Assembly: GCA_026390815.1 (NCBI GenBank)
Contig: JAPLFH010000053.1
Span: forward strand, 1-50,019
Origin: Ignavibacteriales bacterium
GTDB lineage: Bacteria; Bacteroidota; Ignavibacteria; Ignavibacteriales; SURF-24
Direction of reading: 5' to 3'
DNA length: 50,019 nucleotides
The notes under the pieces are model-generated. The model worked only from the letters and a program-made list of their open reading frames with translations, made no database searches and was not told where the DNA came from. Shown piece by piece: positions 1 through 8,329 of the stretch (position 1 is the first letter of the stretch; every line of letters starts with the position of its first letter). The translations under genes and the position numbers were made by a program.

Positions 1-2411
1 TCACCTCCATTGATATATAATTCTCCGTTGCTAATAAGAGAAGATCCATTTAGAAAAAGAAAATAAGAAGGTGGATCTATTGTTAAATCATTTCCGGCAA
101 CAATTAAATTTTCTTCAACTAAATAATGACCTTGTAAATAAGTGCTGGTAATACTTCCTCCTATTACCTCCATATTTTCAAAGAAACAATTAGTATAAAG
201 AAAATTGCCTTGGTAGGGTGAACAATCTTTACAAATTATTCCACAATACGCATTCTTGAAATGAGCAGCATAAACATAAAAGAATGAACCGGGATATAGC
301 CTTATTCCATTTATTTTTTGTTCAGAAATAAATGGTGACTGAAAATCAAAAATGACCTTGTTTGGGTTCCATGTTGTTGTTGATGTTAACTGTCCGTAAA
401 CATTCAGGACAGAATTATTCAGTAAATTCAACTTTGCAATGGGATTTGTTGTATTGGTAATTATTGTAAGTGTTACTCCGCTTGGAATATTAATATCATT
501 GTAAGCAATAATATTTCCGCAAATGCTTGTACTTGTCGTTATATTCGCAGAGAGATAATTTATAAAACTATAATCTGATTGAATCGATTCTTTGTTTGTA
601 TTATCTACAGCAGTTATTTTATAAAATACTTTATAAGCCTGATCCCCAATAAACGTTGTATCTGTATAGGTTGTTGTAGTCCCAGCAACGGTTGCCAAAT
701 ATTGATATGTACTGGGAACACCCCCGGTCGTTTTTGCCCTGTAGATTTTATAACTAGCTAAATCTGTTTCTGTATTGCCAGCCCAAGTTAATACTGTTTG
801 GTTTGAGGAATTATATGATGCAAAAAAATCTTGTGGTTTTGATGGTGGTAATGCTAGTGCAGAAGCATCTGTAGAGTACACCTTTACATTATACATACCT
901 GCATTATTACTTATAAGTTCCAGGGAAATGTTTGAAGTACCACCAGCATAGGAACTTGGATTACTCCATGGGGTAAATAGTTGATTATAAGCTAAATTAA
1001 AAGCATCTGTACCATCTCCAAAGACATCTCTATTTAGAATATAGTTACTTGTTGGTGGGCTAGATATATTCGGATTAATATTCTCATGCCATTTATCCCA
1101 CCACTGACCGTTCCAATAAATATTTAGCACATTTCTATCACTTTTCCCTGTGTTTCTATTTACCGCAGTTCTTTTGGCTAACGGCATAGTAGCTGGCCAG
1201 CCAGAAGGCATACTAATAGTTCCATCTAAAGCCCAATCCCAAGAACCATCTGCAGTTTTTATATCGACGGATGGGACCCAGTTATTGCCGTTTGTAATAA
1301 GCCAGATATAAATTCCGCTGCCAACAGTAGTAAAATTATAATTACCTTCGAATTCGCCACCTTTATTTATTTGGTCATACTTACTTAATCTTTGATGATT
1401 TTCTATAACAAAGAAAGTTGATGAAGTAGGGTTATTAAATGGAATAGGTATTTTTATTACATCACCGGTTTCAACAAAATCGCCTATAGTTATTTCTTGA
1501 CCATCTGTTGTTGGAACAATATAATTAGTATATCTTAACCATTCTCTTTCCCAACCACTCATCATATAGGTACTCCCATAATAACTTGGCATTTCGTTAG
1601 ATTGCGTTCCTGCCATTAAACCCCCCTGAATGGTATGATTTACTCCAAAGAGATAGTGCCCAAATTCGTGAGCAATATGAGTTATATAATCAAACTTTGG
1701 TGAAAATTTATTAACTGATGTTATTCCTCCTCTTTCTTTTGATGGATAATAACCACCTTTAATTACTTTTCCATCATGCGTTGTAAAATCACTTGCTAAA
1801 TTTAGTGTTGATATCCCACCCGAAAGCCCGAGAGTCGAATGTTTACGCCTATATATAATTATAAGCATGTCTAAATAACCGTCTCCACTCCCTTCAGAAA
1901 ATATATAGCTGCTTCCTGTTAAATCCCAGTTATCATATCTTGAAAAATCTGTTATATTTATATTTAATTCGGTAATAACATCCAGATTTGCCTCCCCATA
2001 ACTCTTATCACTGGTTATATGAACTAGGTTTGGATATATATCTCCAATGAAATCAAAACTTCCGTGAGATGCCTCATCGAAAAAATCTGATAGGGTCTCG
2101 TCACTATATGTAGAAAGAACAGTATTATCTATAAAACTATTTGCCCATGTTGGTAATTGGTTTAAAGGCCAAACGGGATTTGGTTCAACATCAGAATCAA
2201 ACTGCGCAAATGCAATCAAAACTCTAAAATATTCACCCGCACTGTTTTTTGCAGGTTTATATGCCCCGCTGCTTCCTGCTAAAGCCATAGTTCTTGATAA
2301 TGTTGATTCATTATTATCAATCATATCACAGCTAGGAGTTTGATAATTTTGACTAAAAATATTTTGAAAATTAATAAGAAGTGCTACAATTAGTAAACAT
2401 ATGAATTTCAT
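1..2411 (-). CDS. Secreted M6-like zinc metalloprotease with Fn3 domain, C-terminus cut by window edge
   Basis: The frame is open from an ATG at 2411 to the window edge (about 803 codons, no stop), so the C-terminus lies outside. It begins with a signal peptide (MKFICLLIVALLINF...). The zinc site HEFGH is at residues 248-252 (bases 1656-1670), followed by FGVNH and then LMAG and YMMSGWEREWL. That arrangement resembles immune-inhibitor-A-like M6 peptidases, although the spacing to the last His is one residue longer than in classical metzincins. A fibronectin type III-like domain lies around residues 520-620 (LTWAGNTETDLASYKIYRA). After it comes a repetitive beta-rich stretch that could be a beta-helix. 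I infer an exported protease, probably T9SS-sorted like its neighbours, but the sorting domain would be beyond the edge. AGGGAAAA just upstream of the ATG is a possible ribosome site. Confidence 0.75.
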   Translation of the reverse strand, partial: MKFICLLIVALLINFQNIFSQNYQTPSCDMIDNNESTLSRTMALAGSSGAYKPAKNSAGEYFRVLIAFAQFDSDVEPNPVWPLNQLPTWANSFIDNTVLSTYSDETLSDFFDEASHGSFDFIGDIYPNLVHITSDKSYGEANLDVITELNINITDFSRYDNWDLTGSSYIFSEGSGDGYLDMLIIIYRRKHSTLGLSGGISTLNLASDFTTHDGKVIKGGYYPSKERGGITSVNKFSPKFDYITHIAHEFGHYLFGVNHTIQGGLMAGTQSNEMPSYYGSTYMMSGWEREWLRYTNYIVPTTDGQEITIGDFVETGDVIKIPIPFNNPTSSTFFVIENHQRLSKYDQINKGGEFEGNYNFTTVGSGIYIWLITNGNNWVPSVDIKTADGSWDWALDGTISMPSGWPATMPLAKRTAVNRNTGKSDRNVLNIYWNGQWWDKWHENINPNISSPPTSNYILNRDVFGDGTDAFNLAYNQLFTPWSNPSSYAGGTSNISLELISNNAGMYNVKVYSTDASALALPPSKPQDFFASYNSSNQTVLTWAGNTETDLASYKIYRAKTTGGVPSTYQYLATVAGTTTTYTDTTFIGDQAYKVFYKITAVDNTNKESIQSDYSFINYLSANITTSTSICGNIIAYNDINIPSGVTLTIITNTTNPIAKLNLLNNSVLNVYGQLTSTTTWNPNKVIFDFQSPFISEQKINGIRLYPGSFFYVYAAHFKNAYCGIICKDCSPYQGNFLYTNCFFENMEVIGGSITSTYLQGHYLVEENLIVAGNDLTIDPPSYFLFLNGSSLISNGELYINGG

Positions 2412-2467
2412 TTTTCCCTCCGAAAAATAGTTTTTGTGTATTTATTTTATATTAGCACCTATGACGC

Positions 2468-3388
2468 TTATTTTATTAGGATCATTTTTCTTGTAATTCT
2501 GTTTTTATCCGTAATAAGTGTATAAAAATATAACCCTGAAGATAGTTTGCCTGCATCAAATACTACTTTATGTTTCCCGTTAACTTGATTTTCATTTACA
2601 ATCTCACTCACTTTTTCGCCTATCGAATTATATATTATAAGTTTTACAAAAGAATAATCTGGTAAGTAATATTCTATATTTGTAACCGGGTTGAATGGAT
2701 TGGGGTAGTTTTGTAATAAATATATTTCAGCAGGAAGATTGTTTTTATTTTCAACTGATGTAAATGTAGTATCACCATAAACAACACCATCAATAACACA
2801 ACCCCATAAGTAATCCATAAATTCTTCAAAAGATCCTCGAATCATACCGAATTCTTTTGTCCATAACTCCGAACTCTGTATAAAGTTATTAGTATCTTTT
2901 TTACCTATATGGAATACAATTACATTTGTACCAAAAACATTAGCAGTGAATGTATCTATAACAGTGCTTATATAATAGACATCACCATTTATTATTTGCC
3001 CCCAGGAATCACCATACTTAATATTTGTTTTAAAATATCTAAAAAGTGAATCAGGATATTCATAAGAATTTGGATAATAGTATGCGTAAAAACTATCCTT
3101 AGTAACGGTATAAAGCTGTCCTGTTTCGTCCAATATAGATTGATTGGTTATTTTATAAGGAAGAGGTTTGTAATTCAATTCAACTCGAAAATATTTTTTA
3201 CCATTTATTTCAGTTAAACTATCGATTACAGTATAGCGAACGGACTCATCTGGATCTGGCGATCCAAAACTTGCACCTCTATAGGTCCAGGAGTTCCCTA
3301 CTTTTAATGGCGCAACATGAGTTACTAACTGAGCAACTAATGCTATGGGAAATAAAAATATTAAACTAGTAAGAAATATTATTTTCAT
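2468..3388 (-). CDS. Secreted protein with T9SS type A sorting domain
   Basis: A signal peptide (MKIIFLTSLIFLFPIALVAQ) is followed by about 200 residues of unrecognised beta-rich sequence (LKVGNSWTYRG, YTVIDSLTEINGKKYFRVE). A complete T9SS type A sorting domain closes the protein, from YLLQNYPNPFNPVTNIEYYL to the terminal RKMILIK. The start is uncertain: the frame is open to an ATG at 3412, but AAAGAG is well spaced (8 nt) before the ATG at 3388, which also gives the cleanest signal peptide. The family should be exported across the outer membrane and anchored or released by the type IX system. Its last 70 codons are almost identical in DNA to those of the next gene upstream (3444-4373). The function of the N-terminal domain is unknown. 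Confidence 0.75.
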   Translation of the reverse strand: MKIIFLTSLIFLFPIALVAQLVTHVAPLKVGNSWTYRGASFGSPDPDESVRYTVIDSLTEINGKKYFRVELNYKPLPYKITNQSILDETGQLYTVTKDSFYAYYYPNSYEYPDSLFRYFKTNIKYGDSWGQIINGDVYYISTVIDTFTANVFGTNVIVFHIGKKDTNNFIQSSELWTKEFGMIRGSFEEFMDYLWGCVIDGVVYGDTTFTSVENKNNLPAEIYLLQNYPNPFNPVTNIEYYLPDYSFVKLIIYNSIGEKVSEIVNENQVNGKHKVVFDAGKLSSGLYFYTLITDKNRITRKMILIK

Positions 3389-3443
3389 TTTCATTGCTCT
3401 TTTATTAAGCATTCATAATGTGCTATTTAATTAAATTCATTTT

Positions 3444-4373
3444 TTATGTAATTCTGTTTTTATCCGTAATTAGTGCATAAAAATATAACCCTGAAGATAG
3501 TTCGCTGGCATCAAATACTACTTTATGTTTCCCGTTAAATTGATTTTCATTTACAATCTCACTCACTTTTTCACCTATGGAATTATATATTACAAGTTTT
3601 ACAAAAGAATAATCTGGTAAGTAACATTCTATATTTGTAACCGGGTTGAATGGATTAGGGTATGCTAATATTTCATGGTCATTATAACTATTTTGTTTAT
3701 GATTATCTTTAATAGCTGTAATAATATCATATCTATTATTGTTTATTATGGCTCCTGCAAGGTACCAGTTCGGCGCTAATTCTGCTAATTCTTCAAGCAA
3801 TCCCACACCTCTTGCAATCCAGATAGAACCCCAACCTGTTATTGTATTCCATTGTGTGTCAATAATGCCCTCATTCCAAAAATCGCCAATTACTACATTT
3901 GTAAATAATTTTGTCTGAATTGGAATAGAAAATAGAGGATAATATTGGTATAAAGTTTCTTGGACACCTGAAAAATAGTTTTCATTTTGACTGTCAAATA
4001 AACAATATAAATCCCAAAACGAAGAATCCTTAGCGCCAAAATCATAGAATAGTTCTTCATAATCATTAGTATCGCAATACCAGATGTATTGATAAACATA
4101 TCGATTATTTTCCACACGTTGAAATATGGTATCTCTATCCCAAATATATCTCTTATGCGATCTGACAACAGCAAAATAGTTTTTATTATTAGCCATTGTA
4201 GTATCATAAACTACCCATCTATACTTTGTTTCTAACGCATTAGTATAAAAATCATATCCTTGGTATTCCCAAAAATCACCTACTTGCAAAGGATAACATA
4301 TTGCGGTATCCAATTGGCTAAAAATTGAATTAAAGTTTGCTGTGAAAATAAAAAGGATCAAATATTTTTTCAA
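3444..4373 (-). CDS. Secreted protein with truncated T9SS sorting domain (paralogue of 2468-3388)
   Basis: The start is a TTG at 4373 with AGAGG about 7 bases upstream; it yields a signal peptide (MKKYLILFIFTANFNSIFSQ). The mature part has a PLQVGDFWEYQGYDF opening similar to the neighbour's LKVGNSWTYRG. It ends in a T9SS domain (ILAYPNPFNPVTNIECYL). The domain stops early at KNRIT: a TAA at 3444-3446 sits where the paralogue has the AGA (Arg) of RKMILIK. Reading past it gives KMNLIK and then TAG at 3423-3425, so the lost tail is still visible. Export or anchoring may be impaired. It was probably made by duplication or by gene conversion of the sorting-domain segment. The function of the N-terminal part is unknown. 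Confidence 0.7.
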   Translation of the reverse strand: MKKYLILFIFTANFNSIFSQLDTAICYPLQVGDFWEYQGYDFYTNALETKYRWVVYDTTMANNKNYFAVVRSHKRYIWDRDTIFQRVENNRYVYQYIWYCDTNDYEELFYDFGAKDSSFWDLYCLFDSQNENYFSGVQETLYQYYPLFSIPIQTKLFTNVVIGDFWNEGIIDTQWNTITGWGSIWIARGVGLLEELAELAPNWYLAGAIINNNRYDIITAIKDNHKQNSYNDHEILAYPNPFNPVTNIECYLPDYSFVKLVIYNSIGEKVSEIVNENQFNGKHKVVFDASELSSGLYFYALITDKNRIT

Positions 4374-4729
4374 TGTTTACCTCTCAATACTTGTGTCACT
4401 ACAGTCGGTTATTAATAGTTTTTTTTATATAAAATTTAAAATACTGATTTCATTCGCAATATTTTACAAACGAGATAAAATCTACTATTAATACTGATAC
4501 CCGGAATTACAATGTTATAGGAAAAATTTCTGAAAATATTTTTTTCTAACTCTGTTATTGAACTTCAAAAATTTGCAGTTTATTTTACTACCATTTTACT
4601 TAAGAATTTTAAAACGTAGAGTATTGCTTTTCGTATATTATCAACAGATAATTACTAAAATAAAATGTTGTTGCAGGATATAATATATTACTCACGGTTT
4701 AATTAATCCGTTAGTTTATGAGCAAATAA
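4374..4729. other. Intergenic, 356 bases, no gene seen
   Basis: Very AT-rich. I found no ORF with a plausible start signal, no tRNA-like fold and no strong hairpin. It separates the TTG start of the 3444-4373 gene from the stop of the 4730-5344 gene, both on the minus strand, so it probably carries the promoter for the former. Confidence 0.5.
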
Positions 4730-5344
4730 TTACGGTGCAACAATTTTTAACATATCCGACTGCTGCCCGACCTGCTGATCATCGCAAAGATAGTATGCAT
4801 AATACTGCCTTTCTTCAGGTAATGCAGCATTTAGTTTTGCCCTATTGTCTTCATACGGTGATGAAGTATCAACCGCAAGAAAAGTAAAATCAGGTTCGCT
4901 TCCTCTTTTTGAATAGATCTTTACTCCATTCATTTTTTGTTTATCAAAACTAATTACAATATTACCGCCTACAATTTTACCTTTAAGTGTTGGTTTAATT
5001 GTTTCTAAATCGTCCGGCGCTTCTTCGGTTCCTATAATACCTAACTCAAGTCCCATTGCTTCTGTGTAGCCGTTAGAGGATTTTATTTTCTGTGCAATCC
5101 GCCTTATTTCTGCAACGGCAAGGGCTTTTTTTGCAGCGTTATTTTCAACTGTAGCTTTGCTTTCTGCTTTCTTTAAGTTCATATCAGCATAAGCAGTTCT
5201 GTGGCTGGCTATAATGGCTAAAGTATTATTTGTTTCTTCTGCTGTTATACCCAGTAATGTAGTTATGCCCGGTAGCTTTGTAACGAATGTTAGTTCGTGT
5301 GCATCAAGACTGCCGTCTTTTGTTGGAATGTAATCCATTTTCAT
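4730..5344 (-). CDS. Unrecognised 204-residue protein, Fn3-like C-terminus
   Basis: I do not recognise the family. GAGGAG lies just upstream of the ATG at 5344, and a second ATG two codons in (5338) is also well spaced. There is no signal peptide or membrane segment. Residues about 50-100 are Ala/Lys/Glu-rich and probably helical (LKKAESKATVENNAAKKALA). The C-terminal half, from about residue 125, looks like a small beta-sandwich of the fibronectin type III kind: IVISFDKQKMNGVKIYSKRG, then a Tyr-rich strand YYAYYLCDDQQVG. The gene stands alone between two noncoding gaps of more than 300 bases, so context does not suggest a role. Confidence 0.65.
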   Translation of the reverse strand: MKMDYIPTKDGSLDAHELTFVTKLPGITTLLGITAEETNNTLAIIASHRTAYADMNLKKAESKATVENNAAKKALAVAEIRRIAQKIKSSNGYTEAMGLELGIIGTEEAPDDLETIKPTLKGKIVGGNIVISFDKQKMNGVKIYSKRGSEPDFTFLAVDTSSPYEDNRAKLNAALPEERQYYAYYLCDDQQVGQQSDMLKIVAP

Positions 5345-5660
5345 TTACTCCTCAATTGTTAAAAATATTTATTAATTATTTTTTAATAAGGAAAAGAAGA
5401 CGTAAGGAATTGGAATAATACAGAGGTTATTCCCCAGTTAGAAAATCTATTTATATAATCTTTCATATATATCCCACGTTTATATAATAAAGACAATGTA
5501 ATTTGTACAGAACAATTTTCTGGAAACAAGTTAGATTTAAAAAATAAAACATGCAAGGGTGAAATAAAATTTTACCGACAATAAAATACTCTCAACCTTT
5601 GCAGTAAGAGTAAGAGCAAGATTAAGACTGAACTTTAACTTTTGCGTAAGAATAAGTTAT
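5345..5660. other. Intergenic, 316 bases, no gene seen
   Basis: AT-rich spacer between two minus-strand genes. Its right end (about 5600-5655) is a purine-biased, loosely repetitive stretch (AAGAGTAAGAGCAAGATTAAG) resembling simple degenerate repeats. No hairpin terminator or convincing small ORF was found. Confidence 0.45.
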
Positions 5661-6308
5661 TCAAATATTTAAGATTACAAATTCTTTCAACTCTTCAACT
5701 GTTGTAAAAATAAAATCGCTGTCTCCTTCAAGCACTTCATCTTTTGCGTAACTATCCCAAACAACAGAAGCTATTTTTATTCCTGCAGAATGAGCAGCTT
5801 TAATATCTGCAGGTGCATCACCTATTAATAAAATTCTTTCCTTTTCAAGATGAAATTCATCAACAAATTTTAAGATACCTTCAGGATCAGGTTTATGGTT
5901 TACAACATCATCACCTGTAATTATTAAATCAAAATAATCATAAATGTGCAGCAGCTTTAGCGTAATTGTAGCAGCTTCCCTTCCCTTTCCTGTAAATACA
6001 CCTAATGGGATGTTCGAAGTTTTAATCATTTTAAGAATTTCTTTAATTCCTGGATAAAGACCGGCAAGTTTTATATGATGGCTGTTATAATAATCGAAGT
6101 AATCCTTGCGTGCATTTTCATAATTTTCACCAGTTAGTTCTTTTAAAATTACTTCTTCAGTCGGACCAAAGAATTCGACTAGCTCCTCTGGTGAAAAGAT
6201 CCTGTTGATATATTTTTCAGTTACATAGTTGAACGAATTAAATATCAACTCATTTGTTGATGTAAGCGTTCCATCAATGTCGAACAAGATTCCATCAAAG
6301 TTTCGCAT
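5661..6308 (-). CDS. HAD-superfamily phosphatase, phosphoglycolate phosphatase-like
   Basis: The four HAD motifs are present. Motif I is DIDGT with nucleophile Asp10 and general acid/base Asp12. Motif II is the Thr of VFTGKGREA, motif III the Lys of NHKPDPEG, and motif IV is LLIGDAPADIKAA. The cap between motifs I and II is helical, as in subfamily IA (beta-phosphoglucomutase/Gph-like). At 215 residues it has the length of Gph/PpaX enzymes. A cytosolic small-molecule phosphatase is likely; the substrate cannot be read from sequence. Its start lies 10 bases after the stop of the metallophosphoesterase gene, so the two are probably cotranscribed with this one second. Confidence 0.85.
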   Translation of the reverse strand: MRNFDGILFDIDGTLTSTNELIFNSFNYVTEKYINRIFSPEELVEFFGPTEEVILKELTGENYENARKDYFDYYNSHHIKLAGLYPGIKEILKMIKTSNIPLGVFTGKGREAATITLKLLHIYDYFDLIITGDDVVNHKPDPEGILKFVDEFHLEKERILLIGDAPADIKAAHSAGIKIASVVWDSYAKDEVLEGDSDFIFTTVEELKEFVILNI

Positions 6309-6318
6309 AAATCTCTTT

Positions 6319-8163
6319 CTAATTATTTAATTTAAACACCGATATGTTACCATCCATATTCAAGGCGGCAAAAACATTTTCTTTTATTTGCAGAACTGAA
6401 AGTATCCTTGCTGTCCCCAAAAATAATACTTGTTTGTAACTGTAATCTTTGTTGATAGAATAAACAATTCCTTTTTCTGATCCGAAAACAATCTGTCCAT
6501 CGGCATCATAAAGAGTAGAAGGCATTGTATCTTCACCAAACTTCAAGTCAATTTCTTTAATAATCTTTCCATCTTTTGCAGAAACTATAAAAAATTTATC
6601 CTTGAAACTTTTGATTAACAGATTAGATTTGTCTTTAGTTATCCCAATTGCCTCCCAACTATTTAAATTGCTTTTTCTCCATACAGTTCTACCCAAAAGA
6701 AGATCAACAGCCGATACATATTTGTCCGGACCTGTAACGTAAACATTCTTTCCATCGCTAACTGGAATACAAGCTGCGGGAGAGTAATAGAAATTTTTGT
6801 TATCAGTCCATTTCCAATTCATCACACCGGAGTTCGCATCGATGCAGTAGAGATAATTATCCCAGCTTCCAAAAACAATTTTATTATTAACATAGAGCGG
6901 TTGAGTTTCACTCATACCGGTACAATTTTTATTTTCCCAGATCGGCTCTAATGAATTAAGATCATAGCAAAGTAATTTCCCAGAAGAAGTTCCAATTACA
7001 ATTACAGTTTTCGGTTTCTGTCCGGTCATCAACAATTTTTTTCCCAGGTAATTGAATGTAATTAACTGAGATGTAATCGGTTCACCAAGACCAATAGTTT
7101 GTATTTGCTCACCCGTTGCTGCATCAAGTGTAATTAAATCTCCTCTTACATTTCCAACTGCAAGAACACCATCATCAATTACAGGGCGACTGAAAACCGG
7201 TGCGTAAGTATCGTACTCCCAAATCAATTTTCCATTCAGATTAAAACAAGAGACTATTCCGCTTCTGGATGCAATATATATTTTGTCATTCCAGATCAAA
7301 GGAGAAGCAACATAAGTTCTTTTCAATTCCTTGCGCCACAAAAGCTCTGAGTTGTAATTTTGAAATTGAATAGAATCGATCTCAGGAATTATTTTCTTAT
7401 TTATTTTGCTAACACTTCCCCAAAGTTTTGGTATGCTGTCTTTATTGATTTCGGAAAAAGCAATTGTATCTATTCTGTTTTCAACCTGAGTGTATCCCCA
7501 GCTTCCACCGCGATTTAGTGCAGAACGTCCCATGGCTCCAGCAATTCCATTAAAGTTATAAAGTTTGTTAGCGTGTCCGTGTCCGACTAATATTGCAGCT
7601 ACATTTTTGTTTCTTAATCGGTTAGTAACTTCAAACCAGTTATCAGTTTCAGAATCAAGTTGATGATGAAGAACTAAAATAATTTCCTGTTGTGCATTTG
7701 TCTTTGATAAAACCTGATCCAGCCATAGCAAATCTTCAGCAGAAATATGTCCGCCTCCACCGCGCCATGGAATACCGCTGCAAAGACCGATGAACTTTAT
7801 ATTTTCAAAATCAAATTCAAATTTATCTTCTTTCCACAGATCGGTAAATTTTGTACATGCCGATTCGCTCCATTTGGTATCGTGGTTGCCGGGAACGATA
7901 TAATATTTTACTTTGAGACTATCGAGAATCTTTTTAGCTAATTCAAGTTCTTCATTTCTACCTTTCTCGCTAATATCGCCGGTGGCAATAACAAATTTCA
8001 GATCTGTTCTCTTGTTGATGTCGCGAACGATTGTAATCAAATCAAAATCAGCTTTAGGATAGCCGATGTGAAGATCAGTAATCCAGCCAAACTTGAAAGA
8101 CTGGGCAAATAACTGGATGCTAAGAAGGAATAGAATGTAAAATGTTGAGATAATTTTTTTCAT
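6319..8163 (-). CDS. Exported calcineurin-like metallophosphoesterase fused to PQQ-type beta-propeller
   Basis: A signal peptide (MKKIISTFYILFLLSIQLFA) precedes a metallophosphoesterase domain at about residues 22-235. All of its metal-binding motifs are present: ITDLHIG (DxH), ATGDISEKGR (GD), VPGNHD, the His pair of VLHHQ, and VGHGHAN. Residues about 270-614 form PQQ-like propeller repeats of alternating Trp/Gly strands (GKLIWEYDTYAPVFSRPVID, GEQIQTIGLGEPI, GVMNWKWTDNK). The metallophosphoesterase would hydrolyse a phospho(di)ester in the periplasm or at the surface; the propeller may bind a substrate or partner. It is first in a probable two-gene operon with the HAD phosphatase. No strong ribosome site precedes the ATG. 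Confidence 0.85.
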   Translation of the reverse strand: MKKIISTFYILFLLSIQLFAQSFKFGWITDLHIGYPKADFDLITIVRDINKRTDLKFVIATGDISEKGRNEELELAKKILDSLKVKYYIVPGNHDTKWSESACTKFTDLWKEDKFEFDFENIKFIGLCSGIPWRGGGGHISAEDLLWLDQVLSKTNAQQEIILVLHHQLDSETDNWFEVTNRLRNKNVAAILVGHGHANKLYNFNGIAGAMGRSALNRGGSWGYTQVENRIDTIAFSEINKDSIPKLWGSVSKINKKIIPEIDSIQFQNYNSELLWRKELKRTYVASPLIWNDKIYIASRSGIVSCFNLNGKLIWEYDTYAPVFSRPVIDDGVLAVGNVRGDLITLDAATGEQIQTIGLGEPITSQLITFNYLGKKLLMTGQKPKTVIVIGTSSGKLLCYDLNSLEPIWENKNCTGMSETQPLYVNNKIVFGSWDNYLYCIDANSGVMNWKWTDNKNFYYSPAACIPVSDGKNVYVTGPDKYVSAVDLLLGRTVWRKSNLNSWEAIGITKDKSNLLIKSFKDKFFIVSAKDGKIIKEIDLKFGEDTMPSTLYDADGQIVFGSEKGIVYSINKDYSYKQVLFLGTARILSVLQIKENVFAALNMDGNISVFKLNN

Positions 8164-8329
8164 GTTTTCTTAAATGCTTTTTACAAATTTAAGAAAAATG
8201 ATACTGTAATTCTTATTAGAACTTTTTATCCTTCCAATTGTTAAATAACAAAAGTTTTATATTCTCATTCTTCATTGAAATTAGAAGCACCTATCGGTAT
8301 ATTTTGATTGGTTAAAATAACAGGAATTG

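Noticed and set aside
579-761. Plus-strand ORF of 60 codons
   Set aside because: It lies antisense inside the Fn3 region of the protease gene, has no ribosome site, and its composition reflects the opposite frame.
3893-4207. 104-codon minus-strand ORF within the second T9SS protein gene
   Set aside because: It is an out-of-frame shadow of the 3444-4373 gene, which has a signal peptide and a recognised sorting domain.
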